Shown here: positions 33,318 to 44,731 of the stretch, piece by piece
Position numbering within the stretch: the first letter of the stretch is position 1
How the letters are laid out: each line of letters opens with the position of its first letter
From: Branchiostoma floridae
Taxonomy: Eukaryota > Chordata > Leptocardii > Amphioxiformes > Branchiostomatidae
Length of the DNA: 64,000 bases
Assembly: GCF_000003815.2 (NCBI RefSeq)
Contig: NC_049983.1
Coordinates: 25,601,003 to 25,665,002, forward strand
Direction of reading: 5' to 3'
Notes under the pieces: model-generated
Database searches by the model: none
Told to the model about the DNA's origin: nothing
Seen by the model: the letters and a program-made list of their open reading frames with translations, nothing else
Program-made: the position numbers and the translations under genes

Positions 33318-36300
33318 ATGCCGAAACACCGCCCGACTGAGCTCTCACTCGTCGACAATCTTCGTCTCCTGGCGGACGATCCGAACGTGACCAGCGTCAG
33401 GTTGGGAATGTCGACATTGATAGAAAACTTCGTTATGATCGTCCGTTATAGAACTTTAGACAGAGAAAAAACATGATCTATCATAATTTTTGTATTTGTA
33501 AAGCATAGCTAGTATTTCTGTACATCGGTCCTAAAGAGTTTTACCCTCATTCTGGGTCGATAACTCTGGTACTCTAGTACTTGGATTTACGACTAACATT
33601 TGTTCTTTTTTTANNNNNNNNNNNNNNNNNNNNNNNNNNNNNNNNNNNNNNNNNNNNNNNNNNNNNNNNNNNNNNNNNNNNNNNNNNNNNNNNNNNNNNN
33701 NNNNNNNNNNNNNTGCTGCCTCACGTTACAAAAATAAGAATTGCATGTTAAAGGTTAAAAGTAAAAGCTTTACCTTTTACTTTTAACCTTTAACATGCAA
33801 TTCTTATTTTTGTAACGTGAGGCAGCAACCGTAAAATGAACGCGCATACTTCATACTTAGATGGGGAGGGACCGACGGGGAGCTGGTGCTACGGGAGGGG
33901 AGGTACGTAGTGGAGGTACTGAAGAGAAGGAACCGGCTGCTGCCTGTTATGTTTCAAAATTACACGTAAAAATGTACTATTAACGTCTGCAATACTTATA
34001 AAGGTAAAGCATACGTGCACGTCTCATACTTATATGGGGAGAAGACGACGGGGAGGTATAAGGACAGGGTATGTAATGGAGGTTCTGAAGACAAGGAAAC
34101 TGTTTCTGTCTTTTACTTTTAACTATGAACGTTTTTGATGGTCTAAAGCACCTTAGATATAGGGGAAATAGAGTACATGTCTCTACTTAGATGGGGAGAG
34201 GCCGGTGGGGAGCTGGTGCTACGGGAGGGGAGGTACGTAGTGGAGGTGCTGAAAAGGAGAAACCTGTTTCTGTCTGTTAGGTTGAACTATGAACGTTTGT
34301 AATTGTCCGATGCACATTAGAAAGGGGGAAAATGTAGTACATATTTCATACCTAGATGGGGAGCGAACGACAGGGACCTGGTCCTACGGGAGGGGAGGTA
34401 CGTAGTGGAGGTTTTGAAGAGGAGGAACCGGCTGATGCCTGTTATGTTTTAAAATTACACGTGAAAATTGTACTATTAACGTCTGTAATACTTATAAAGG
34501 TAGAACGTAAGTACATGTCTCTTACCTAGGTGGGGAAAGGCCAACGGGGAACTGGTCCTACGGGAGGGGAGGTACGTAGTGGAGGTGCTGAAAAGGAGAA
34601 ACCTGTTTCTGTCTGTTAGGTTGAACTATGAACGTTTGTAATTGTCCGATGCACATTAGAAAGGGAAAATGTAGTACATATTTCATACCTAGATGGGGAG
34701 CGGACGACAGGGAGCTGGTCCTACGGGAGGGGAGGTACGTAGTGGAGGTGCTGAAGAGAAGAAACCGGCTGCTGCCAGTCACCGTCTTCAGCACCCTGGC
34801 GGAGAGGATGGTTCAGCACGGGTTCGTCTGGACAGACTCCCGCCTGGTGGAGGGGGATGTGGACCATGTCTTCAAGATGGAGGTATTCTTTATTCTTCTC
34901 GATTCGTCTTCATGTGTAATCATACCTAGAAGAAAATACTCAAATGTCACAGTGGTAGTATATAGTAGAGTAGGCATCCCTCAGGCTACCGACATCTTGC
35001 ACACTGCCGTCGTCCCTCAGAGAGACATCCAGGACTAATATGCCACAGTGGTTAATGTCGACGGAATTTTCATATTTGCATTATTGAAAATGTTCATCAT
35101 TCATTTGATTTGATTTGATTTGATTTGATTTGATACGTCATTCAAAAATATTAACATTACTTGGCGAAGATCTAAGCTGAATTTGAACTGTTCACAGAAC
35201 ACCGAGAAAGACAGCAGTTCCCCCTCATCTCCGTACGGGCCACCGGTCGAGTTTGGGCGTCGCCACGCCGAGTTTGCCTTGGCCAGGTTTCATCTCACAT
35301 GTCTCTAGCTTTAAGTGACTGAACTACGTTATTGCAAAAAGACAAGACACTGGGACAAATCGTTGTCCTTTTGATTTAAGTTCGCTCTATAATTTTGTGA
35401 TTGGCATTATTATTATTAACGTTATCATTATTATCATCACTACTATCATTATGTTGTTATTATGTGATCAACATCGATTGTTTTTTCTAATTTTTGTGAT
35501 CATATACCATAGTTTTCTGTATCTATGTTTATTCTGTACTTTTCTGCACACGTGTGCAACCTATTCTGCATATATGCCAGGCGTTTTTTTTAAGTGTATA
35601 AATTGTTGTGTGCATAGTTTGTGTTCTTATGTTTGTATGGCTATTTTCAATGGGTTGCATACCTAAAATAAAGAAATTCAATTCAATTTTTGTAGCAGAT
35701 ACATTTGAAAACCAAATAGAACGAACGTTTCTCCTGACCAGACGCCGGGTGTCCAGCACCAAGCTTGTGGACGCCATCGCCTGCGGACCCTGGCCCGGTC
35801 AGTACCCAGGATCGTCGCCAGAGGGCTCCGACGACGAGTTGACGTCATTCATTGACGGAGCTCGCACAGACAGCAGAGAGGAGAAAGAAATGGTCAGTTG
35901 GATTCTGTCCAAATGTGAAGAAAAGTGTTATGGAAAATGTTAAACCGCTCCCAATCTCACGAATCTAATTTTTGTATTAAATCACGGAGTCTTATTCAGC
36001 TCTCAAACAAACAAACAAACAAACAAGATCTAACGTCACAATAAATGTCACTTTATCAAGGATATAGTGATAACAGTGATCATCTTTCGTTACTTAATTG
36101 TATCTCATTGCAGCTAAAACACAGAAGCAAAACAGGTAGTCATACCCAAACTGATAGATTAAGAAACAAAAAATAGCAGCACAACAGTCTTTAGCAGTTC
36201 TGACACGTGTAATTATAACATACCACCACTCCCATAGTATTGCCATCTTGAATTCCCAGGTCACGCAGCTGGGGAGAAATCTGAAGGGCGACGCGTCCGG

Positions 36301-37987
36301 TTCCTTCAGAAGCGGTTTTGTATCGCATGGGTTTCCGGGAGACGCCGCTCACGTCGATATGCCTGCGTTTGTCATGGAACAACCAGAAATTGAGCATCAG
36401 GAGGAGGTAAGCCAGACGGTAAGGGCAGGGGCACACGAGGAGACCGCGTCGGGAGTTTGGGTGCTTTCTCCTGAAGAGGTCCTCGACAGCAACATTCCTT
36501 CGTCTGAAGTCGGAAGCGTACCTGTTCTTGAAGAAGGCGAAGACGAAGAGCTGTTGAGAAAGATGCTGACAGCACACAGACAGGGAGGACGGATGTCTGG
36601 TTCTCCTGCTGTCCTCGAGAACACTGAGCCGACGTTTGACGTCATCACATCTATCGCACAGGAGGAGGCGGAGGAGGAGGAGGCAATGAAGCTGATGACG
36701 AGCTCTCCAGGAATTCCCTTTATTCCTTATGATCAAACGCTAAAGGGTCACGACGTCAAACTGAAAGAAGACATGCCAATCATAATACAAGAGGCGGGGT
36801 GTGCAATTCCGGAGTTGTGTTGGACTAACCCGGAGGAACAGGTCTTGAGTATCCCACAGTGGCTTACGAAGCAAGAAGAAAAGTCACCATCTTTCTTAAC
36901 TCAACTTCTTACCGAACACCAAAGTCTCCATCGAGAACACGAGATTTCGCAAACTGCCATTCCAGAGACAGATTCACTGTACAGCGAGGAGGCAGGGGCA
37001 GTTTCTCCGACCCAGTTGTTAGAAGAGCCACCACCGGCAATCGTATCAACCGTGCACAGTGAAATGCCTGCTGCAGCGACCGATTCTACCGACGGTTTCA
37101 TGGACTTACTAGAATGCGCCGAGGATTCTCACGATCTGATAAGCGAGGAGTGTGACACGAAGCGTCGTCGGATGGAGGACACTTGGGCCACCGTTAAACG
37201 CGTGGACCTCGTGGAAGCCCGTACAGCCCCCGGTGCGTCCAGTCCGTACACTGACGGATACCGCCAGCTGCAAAGCGCGGACAGGCAGCCAGCGATTGCT
37301 CCCACTGCTGCCTACAAGCTTGTGGAGGAGCTGTTGGAAAACGCAGCAAGGACTCGGCAATGTGATGAAGTGTCGAACATTGTTACAGACAACAGTGACA
37401 CGGTGGCAGATGACGATGGTGTCTCACCTCAGCTCATCAGCTCTACCGTGCTCCGCGAGGACAAACAAGCATCATATCGTCATTGTGATGAAGTGCCAAG
37501 CGTCTTTGTAAACAGCAGTCACATACTGGCGGGAGACGGCGACTTCTCCCCTCAGCTTTCAAGTGTACATCAACAGTTCCACGAGGAAATACAAGCACCG
37601 CATCCGGCCATAGCCACGGAGTTTGCCCTGAGAAGTCCTTGCCTTCAGCCTCCACCTCCTGCGGTCAGGAGCACGAAAGGGTCCCCCGAAGGAGATCTCA
37701 GCAGCGAGAGAGTCACAGTGATTCCTTCCGCCGAACTACTCACAGCCATCGCTGAACTGGTGGGCGACATGACAGGCTCAGGGATTCAACCAGACCCCAA
37801 AAACGTCAGCAATAATCAAGTACATACACACATTGCTATAGCAGTAGAAGAGGAGGATGCACTTTGTTGCCATGGTGACCAGGTGAGCTGGGACCATCCT
37901 CCGGACTTCTCCACACTCCGGGCTATCTGGATGGAGGACTGGCCAGTGGAACACCGGGCTGAACACGTTTCCGAAAACCTCAGTTGA
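33318..37987 (+). CDS. HSF-like winged-helix protein with long acidic C-terminus
   Basis: Five exons join in phase: 33318-33400, 34693-34882, 35198-35286, 35742-35892, 36260-37987, giving 746 residues. The first exon (MPKHRPTELSLV...) is too short to stand out alone; its AG-ending codon is completed by the first base of exon 2. Residues 9-85 fit the heat-shock-factor DNA-binding pattern: a first helix with LADDP, V-x-W, then EVLKRRN, FSTLAERMVQHGF (compare FSSFVRQLNxYGF in HSFs), and a late VFKME. The classic VRQLN recognition-helix residues are not conserved, so this is a divergent member or a look-alike. The ~575-residue last exon is rich in Glu, Asp, Ser and Pro with no recognised domain, as in activation tails. 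Exon 4 was started at 35742 because only that acceptor (tttctcctgaccag) keeps phase. Function inferred: nuclear, DNA-binding. Confidence 0.7.
33614..33713. other. Assembly gap (100 N)
   Basis: Exactly 100 N inside intron 1 of the HSF-like gene, immediately followed by a near-perfect palindrome. Confidence 0.99.
33714..33827. repeat. 114-bp near-perfect palindrome next to a gap
   Basis: The left arm starts tgctgcctcacgttacaaaa and the right arm ends ttttgtaacgtgaggcagca. The arms are about 53 bp with almost no spacer. This may be a MITE or a hairpin that stopped the assembly; a gap-filling artefact is also possible. Confidence 0.9.
33855..34640 (+). repeat. Five tandem copies of the start of HSF-like exon 2
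   Basis: Units of ~165 bp repeat the acceptor and first ~75 coding bases of exon 2 (tagatggggag..., tacgggaggggaggtacgta, gtggaggtgctgaag). They start near 33860, 34034, 34190, 34355 and 34527; the true exon starts at 34693. The copies diverge after the Leu-Leu-Pro-Val codons into intron-like sequence, so only the last is a complete exon. Confidence 0.92.
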
Positions 37988-39284
37988 AAGCTTTTTGTGC
38001 TTTGTCTTTGGTAGCAGTTTTAAAAAGAAGCAATTTTCTGTATGACATTTGTAATGTTCAAACATGCAATAACTTCATCTTGCGCTTTTGGCTTCTCCTA
38101 TCTTCGGTGCCTTAAAGTGTAGTGCTAAAGATAAATCAACTATGCGAGAGCGACATGCCCGGCTGACTTCGTCTAAAAGATTAGCATACTTCTTTACCTT
38201 CTGGTAATACAGGCATTGTGTGCAATATGTGAGTACTCATACGTTGTAGTAAACTGGGCAAATCCTCACCATCTGCTTTTCATAGTCTTTTAATACTAAA
38301 ACTGTGTGACCTAATAACCTCGAACAATGCTACTGCCACGAATACACCGGTGTCCGTATTGGTTGTATTCCCCTCCTGGGTACACATTCTGGATACGTGT
38401 TTGCTCTATCCAACATGTCGTTTTTATCCAAGTGTCCAATCCGGGGTCACAAACAAGTCGCGTGGGCTCGATAAGTCGACCCAAATATTAAAACATGGGC
38501 GTGCATAATTACTGTTTTCTGTCCTGTCAATCGCAATGATTGGCGGCACCAGAAGTACGAATTCTGGATATCCAGTTCACGTCCTTTTGGGGCCGAATGT
38601 GGGAAAGGGTCAAGATCCGGATACAACAGGCTCTGAAGCCACACATTTCTCCCGGTGGACTGCCAGGTACCGCGGAGGTACCTCTGACTGTTTTACTGAT
38701 TATGTCATGGTTCTATTTGTCGCCTAGTCCAGGTTGATTTTACTTCCGAGTTGCTGTTTTTAATCCAGGGCCCGGCCGACCGCAGGATGTCCCACGTAGG
38801 GGCCACTCCCGAAAGTGCAATAAAACAGCCCTTGAACTACCTGGCGAGGGGCTCCCTTTTCCAATTGTGAACATAACATTTTCCCGCCTGGTTACACATA
38901 TCCGTCACTAAAAACAGGGTGTGTGAGAGATCCCTGTTACTCCCTCAACTTCGCAAATATGCACAGTTATGACATCCAGGCGTGCATCATGCCGGGGCGT
39001 GCGTTGCATTGAAATATTTTTTCAATGTGACCTGGCGGAAAATCATGTTAGTAGACGTTTAGTCTCGATACTACTGAACCATTCCACCACTTTACACCGT
39101 TTTGCACGTTTTTTTTTTTCAGCTCAGAGTTCTTCGTGTACCACCTTCTATCTCTTTCGTGTACCATTTGAAGAGAGAAAGTGAGTCGTCCAGATGTCAT
39201 AGTTAAGTTAAACCCTTCCCGCGCCAAGGGCGGTGCCCATCTCTGGCGCATAGGGCGGTGCCCATCTCTGTTTCATTAGCCCTA
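37988..39284. other. Intergenic
   Basis: No gene recognised downstream of the HSF-like gene. Short duplicated words such as ggcggtgcccatctctg occur near 39230-39270. Confidence 0.5.
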
Positions 39285-39500
39285 GGCCACACACAACGCA
39301 ATCACTACAGCAGGGGGCTAGTCCACTGGTAGTGGTGTGTGTTCAACTTCCATACTCTTTCCCGAATGCTGAGTGCTAAGCAAAGAAAGCAGCATGTACC
39401 ATGTTTATAGTCTTTGGTATGACTCGGCCGGGATCGAACTCACGACCTTCCGAATGCAAGGCGAACACTCTACCCACTAGGCCATTGCACCGGCTACAGA
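39285..39500 (-). mobile_element. tRNA-derived SINE
   Basis: On the minus strand the sequence from about 39500 reads ggcctagtgggtagagtgtt (A-box region), then cattcggaaggtcgtgag and ttcgatcccgg (B box). This is a tRNA-like head of normal spacing. The remaining ~130 bp is a non-tRNA body. It lacks intact tRNA arms and a matching acceptor stem, so it is a SINE rather than a tRNA gene. Confidence 0.7.
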
Positions 39501-42044
39501 TGTCATAGCTGCACGGAAATAGACAGAGTTTAGCTCACAGCCCAAAGTAGCACCACTTCCCGATGTCAGTAACGCGTGACAGTGCATGTTGGGTAAAGGC
39601 ACTAACGACCTAAAGCGTCTCTTAAGGGCAAGGTCGCAGAGGCTGTTCTGTCGTCGTACGATTGCTACCTTCAGGCGTTTTGGGGGGGGGGGGGGGGGGA
39701 CCGCCTTGCATATTTTCTTTCCAGAGTACAGCTGCCTTGCAACACAAAAGGCTGTATTGTATCCTTGTCGGACGTTGGTTCTGTTACAGCATGCTTGAAA
39801 ATCCTACCGTATCAAAATCGTACGACGATCGCACGACCTGTGTGTCTGCGCCCTAAGTGCGAAGACAACAACAGCTGCGACAACATAATTATCAATCCAT
39901 TTGTTGTCGGTTACCATTATTTTGTCCGAAATAACAAATGATCGAACTGTTAATTTTTCTCTTTCTTCTGCTCCGGACTGTACCTAATAAAGCAGGTGGT
40001 GCCATGCGATGCATATAACCGCCGTAGGCAAGCGCAGATGTGCATTGTCCAGGCCAAAAAAATGGGCGTGTTTTATAATAATTAGGGCCCAATAACCTCA
40101 TCGGTTTGAGGAAGGAAATCCGGGCAGACTCCCGCCTATCTAAGGTCTGTAACGTGGCCCAACATACAAAACTGGTCAACAAATTAAAATAGGAACTTCA
40201 GAATCACAGGCAAGCCTTTCCGCCGTTGTGGATGCCTGCAATCTACAAAGGTCGATGACTTCTTTCACTTAAGGCACATATTAAGAAGCTGGCAGACCGG
40301 TCTCTCTCGTACGTGAACCTCGCGGCTGACTGGACACAGACAATGGGGGCCGTTAAAACAGAGAGGGGTTGATGACATTGGACTGGACTCAAGGACTCAT
40401 AGGGGGTTCACAAGATTCTTTGAAGCATTAGGACAGCAGGACTTATAGGTTCGAAATCCTTATGACAATAGGACTTAGGGGTTTGAAATCCCTATGACAG
40501 TAGTACTTACGGGATTGAAGTAGGACTTAGGAGTATGCTTAGATTGGGTGTCATCATTTGCAACCCCCTCTCCGTTTTTGGAACGACCCAATAATGGTTT
40601 TTTTTACATTTACGCCCCTTTTTTTTCCAAGTTTAAGCCAGAGTTACTTCCCAGAGACACTCGAGCATCATTTGATACGAAGGTAAGCAGCATTTTTACA
40701 AATGAGGCATGATCGATCTTATTCCAGTTTCCAGGTTTTTGTACCTACTTATGATTAAGGTCGATGGTCAGGTGGGCCGAAGGGCTACAAATCTGGCAAA
40801 ATTACAAGTAAGGCTTTATACAGCGTTTGTACTATTGTTGAACTGTTATAGACTGGATTTGAGCCACTTTGATGGGTAAGCAAGGCCAAGGAAATGAACA
40901 AAAATAAGAAATGGACGGACAGAGAGTAAAGCTAAGGGCACAACCCGCCGTATGTGTAAATACGTGCTGTCTTCGTGCCAAAACGTTCGGAATCTTTTGG
41001 TATCCGTAATTGGCAAGTACCGCCTCCGTGCGAACTCGTAGGCCAGGAATCCGACGGATTTTGGAGCACGCAGACACGCCGTAGCACTTAATGTGCAGGC
41101 AAAACTTTGTGCTGCCGTGTTGACGTACTCCCTCCCTGCTCTTGTCAGTCGTTCCCCACGTTTTCGGAAATACGTGGCGCACGTGGCCTCCCAAAAAACG
41201 TACGGACAAATTGCACGTACGGCAGGTTGGGCCCTTAGCTTTAGGAAGGCGTACGGTAACACTTTATGGACCCGCAGTCTTTTGTTGACTAACGTTACAC
41301 ATCCTGATTCTGGTGCGAGTTAAGCCCCTAGCCTCTACAGATGATGTCAAGAGTTAATCTAACAATATGAATAGGAAACGTACTACTGTCACTTGCATTA
41401 CAAGCAGATGTAGGGACATGATGAACTGTGTATGAACTGTGGGAGTACTGTAAATTCATTCTATGTTCCCGGCGATTTCATTTCGGAGCAGGGGGGGGGG
41501 GTTGTTATATAACGTGTCTCTTGTGTAAGAATGTTCTTGGTGTTAGGCGTTATTACTCNNNNNNNNNNNNNNNNNNNNNNNNNNNNNNNNNNNNNNNNNN
41601 NNNNNNNNNNNNNNNNNNNNNNNNNNNNNNNNNNNNNNNNNNNNNNNNNNNNNNNNNNCATGGGCCTACACACCTATATTGTTGCATTTATTCTATTGAA
41701 GTGTCTTGTTTGTCTCCTTATTTGTTTGACCGAAATGCATGAGCACGATGCCGACTTTGACCCTGGTCATGACAGTAGAAAAAGGGAGTGTCAAATATCT
41801 TGTTTATTGTTTAGATAACAAACATCCGTGCCAGGTGCATGTATGCACTGTCACGGATGTCAGGCTGTGTTATTAGACTTGACTTTGACTTTATTTAGAT
41901 CCACTTTTAGCTAACAATATTATGTTGCCAGCTTTTCTTCCAGTGGTCTACATAAAATATATCAATACACGCACATTACATACATAACGGTACATAACAT
42001 AATATGTACATTACAAACTATACAGCTGAGAGAAAAATACAAGT
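39501..42044. other. Intergenic, upstream part of the methyltransferase duplication
   Basis: Contains a ~36-bp diverged tandem repeat at about 40430-40520 (gacttagggg, gaaatccctatgacag). A possible 5'-untranslated exon ends at 40682 (acgaag|gtaagc); the matching site in the duplicate is aagaag|gtaagg at about 46735. No coding gene seen. Confidence 0.5.
41559..41658. other. Assembly gap (100 N)
   Basis: Exactly 100 N; true size unknown. Confidence 0.99.
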
Positions 42045-42300
42045 TCATTTAGTAACTGTGTTCCAGTGGCAAGCCATTCGGTAAAGGAAGCGCTTCCTTT
42101 CTGCATTGGTCCTAGGTTTTGACAGTTTGATGCAGTTTGTTGTTGTTGACCGTGTTTGGTAACGACTGTTGGTTGACTGGAATGTGATTTGGTTGTACAA
42201 TGTTTTTGGTAGTCCTGTGTGTACTATCCTGCGGAATGTGGCAAAGCTTCTTTGTTGTATTCTTTCCTTTACTGGTAACCACCCCACCTTGTTGCACTGT
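42045..42300 (-). mobile_element. Non-LTR retrotransposon remnant (reverse transcriptase C-terminus)
   Basis: The minus-strand frame begins GWLPVKERIQQRSF and continues HTGLPKTLYNQITF, RYQTRST and LYRMACHWNTV. This order (WLPV..RI, a LP-x-x-L segment, TRS, then WN) is typical of the tail of jockey/CR1-like ORF2 proteins. Only this tail is present. Confidence 0.6.
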
Positions 42301-42532
42301 CTGTCTTTTCACATCCAAGCTAGGGCAAACCGTTAAGTTGTAAATTAAGACGCTGACATAAAGATTCTGACTGGTAAATAGCCTTACATCCTTACTTAGT
42401 TGCCTTTCTTAGCTATAATGAAAGTTGTTGGTCATTACCTAAAACTTTGACCTCTGATCTTCTGTTGAAGGTCTCAAGTTTCCGTATGTACGTCGTATTT
42501 AAAAATATCATTACATGGTATTTAACATTAAA

Positions 42533-42618
42533 TCCCAACCTACAACGATTAAGCAATTTGTGAGTGAGTCTTATGTTTCGAATAGACTCACTCACAAATT
42601 GCTTAATCGTCGTAGTTG
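42533..42618. repeat. Hairpin at the edge of the 19-bp minisatellite
   Basis: Left arm cctacaacgattaagcaatt and gtgagtgagtct pair with the right arm agactcactcac and aattgcttaatcgtcgtagt. The palindrome ends where the 19-bp array starts. Confidence 0.85.
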
Positions 42619-43271
42619 GTCGTAGGTATACTTGTACCATGTACTTAAACTTATACCATGTACGTAAACTTATACCATGTACTTAAACTTATACCATGTA
42701 CTTAAACTTATACCATGTACTTACACTTATACCATGTACTTACACTTATACCATGTACTTACACTTATACCATGTACTTACACTTATACCATGTACTTAC
42801 ACTTATACCATGTACTTAAACTTATACCATGTACTTAAACTTATACCATGTACTTAAACTTATACCATGTACTTACACTTATACCATGTACTTAAACTTA
42901 TACCATGTACTTACACTTATACCATGTACTTACACTTATACCATGTACTTAAACTTATACCATGTACTTACACTTATACCATGTACTTACACTTATACCA
43001 TGTACTTAAACTTATACCATGTACTTAAACTTATACCATGTACTTACACTTATACCATGTACTTAAACTTATACCATGTACTTACACTTATACCATGTAC
43101 TTAAACTTATACCATGTACTTACACTTATACCATGTACTTACACTTATACCATGTACTTAAACTTATACCATGTACATACACTTATACCATGTACTTACA
43201 CTTATATCATGTACTTAAACTTATACCATGTACTTAAACTTATACCATGTACTTAAACTTATACCATGTAC
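42619..43271. repeat. 19-bp minisatellite, about 34 copies
   Basis: The unit is ataccatgtacttaaactt or ataccatgtacttacactt, differing mainly at one A/C position. Since 19 is not a multiple of 3, all frames of one strand give the same repeating peptide. It ends about 110 bp upstream of the methyltransferase start codon. Confidence 0.98.
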
Positions 43272-43383
43272 TCAATAATAAAAGACTGACAAAGGCATGA
43301 TCAGCCAAGTTGAGAACTTGTTATGCTTTATGATTATCATCAAGCCGAATGAAACTGTTTCGTTTTTTTTTACACAATAGACA

Positions 43384-44731
43384 ATGGACACAGAAAATCC
43401 TCATCACTATTCTCAGAACAACTCCTTACAACACGGGGTAGGAGTAGAGGTTCTGCAGCAGTACATGACGTGGGAGGGGGGCGACGCTGTGCTGGACGCC
43501 GGGTGTGGCACGGGGGAACTGTGCAGCTACATCTCCAAACAGCCAGGCGTCGCTTCTGTCGTGGGCTTTGATCTGTCACCTGATTTCATCAGGTAAGTCC
43601 ACATTTGTGAACAAACGGAAACATTTTTTGAAAACAAATTACAGTGCACACCCCATTTGCCAGTATATTTCGTGCAATTATCCAAATGGTGCAACAAAAC
43701 GAAGTTATTAAGCTGGACCGCACAGAAGTGTGCGATTATCCAGTGTGCAATTAATGGTGTGTATTACTCCTCGTTTACATAATTTATGAGGAAAAGCTAC
43801 AATTAGCCTTCGTCGCTAAGATGAAACTTTCGTACTATTTATCTGGGTCTTCGCATCTTTAAATGAATACGTGTCTAACATTTGGTATGTCAGGTATCAA
43901 ACACCTTAACAACACCGATTATACTATAATAATAATTTATTACTTCATGGAGGATTGTGTCCAATGAACTTTTATTCCTTTTCTGAATATCAATTGCGAA
44001 TAGTCTTTATTTCGTACACTCTCTCCGATACGGTATGATATGGCACTGTATCTCTTCTTTTGTAAATGTCGATGTTATCTAGTTTATGATGCATATCAGG
44101 TCCCTATCAATGTTGACTTCCCTGCAGCTATGCTCGGACGAACAACTCCTCCCCAAACGTGCGGTACCACGTGGCCGATGCCGCGGATCCATCAACGATC
44201 AAGCCGGAGTGGCGGGGCGCCTTCAGCAAGGTGGTGTCTTTCTTCGTTCTGCACTGGGTCAAAGACAAGGCGACAGCGCTTAAAGCGCTGAACTCCTGTC
44301 TAAAACCCGGTGGCGAGATCGTGTTCGTGTGCGTCAGTGATAAAAGCAAGTTCCATGAGGTTCCCTTGGAGCTTTCTTCACTTCCCAAGTGGAGCATCTA
44401 CCTGAAGGATGCCGCTCCCGCGCTGTTTCCCTGGCCTTCTAGCGACATCATGATCACAAACGAGCACCGCAGCAGCCGCCTGATGGAGGCCTGTGGTTAC
44501 GAGGTTATCGCCTGTGATATCAAGAAGTATCCGCACTGCTACATCTCCAGAGACCAGTTGAGGGGAGTCATCCGTCCCACTCTGCCGCACCTGAGCTACA
44601 TTCCCGAAGACAAGCAGGAGGAGTTCATGGAGGATCTGGAAAAGCTGGCCGAGGAGCGGCACTGGATAACAGGAGAGGGAGCTCCCACCATGCATGAGGT
44701 GTACGTGGCTATTCGCGCTCGAAAGATATGA
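43384..44731 (+). CDS. JHAMT-like class I SAM-dependent methyltransferase
   Basis: Two exons, 43384-43592 and 44128-44731, join in phase at a Ser codon and give 270 residues. SAM-binding motif I is VLDAGCGTGELC (about residues 38-49), followed by VVGFDLSPDFI. The post-motifs SFFVLHWVKDKATALKALNS and LKPGGEIVFV fit the type 11 methyltransferases called juvenile hormone acid O-methyltransferase-like in databases. In insects that enzyme methylates a sesquiterpenoid acid; a chordate substrate is unknown, so only the fold and methyl donor are secure. The length is close to the family norm of ~270-300. The start follows acaatagaca directly and is the only ATG before motif I. A broken duplicate lies 3.7 kb downstream. 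Confidence 0.88.

Noticed and set aside
35608-35741. Extension of HSF-like exon 4 upstream of 35742
   Set aside because: Using the acceptor at gtagcag near 35697 puts the chain out of phase and into a stop; the acceptor at 35741 keeps phase.
36191-37655. Several 65-180 codon frames antisense or out of frame to the last HSF-like exon
   Set aside because: Shadows of the 576-codon coding exon, which has splice-phase support.
39417-39500. Functional tRNA gene
   Set aside because: A and B boxes are present but the acceptor stem does not pair and a non-tRNA body follows; assigned as a SINE.
42619-43271. CRISPR-like regular array and MYLNLYHV-type protein repeats
   Set aside because: The 19-bp units are contiguous with no spacers, and the genome is eukaryotic. 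The peptide appears in all three frames because 19 is not divisible by 3.
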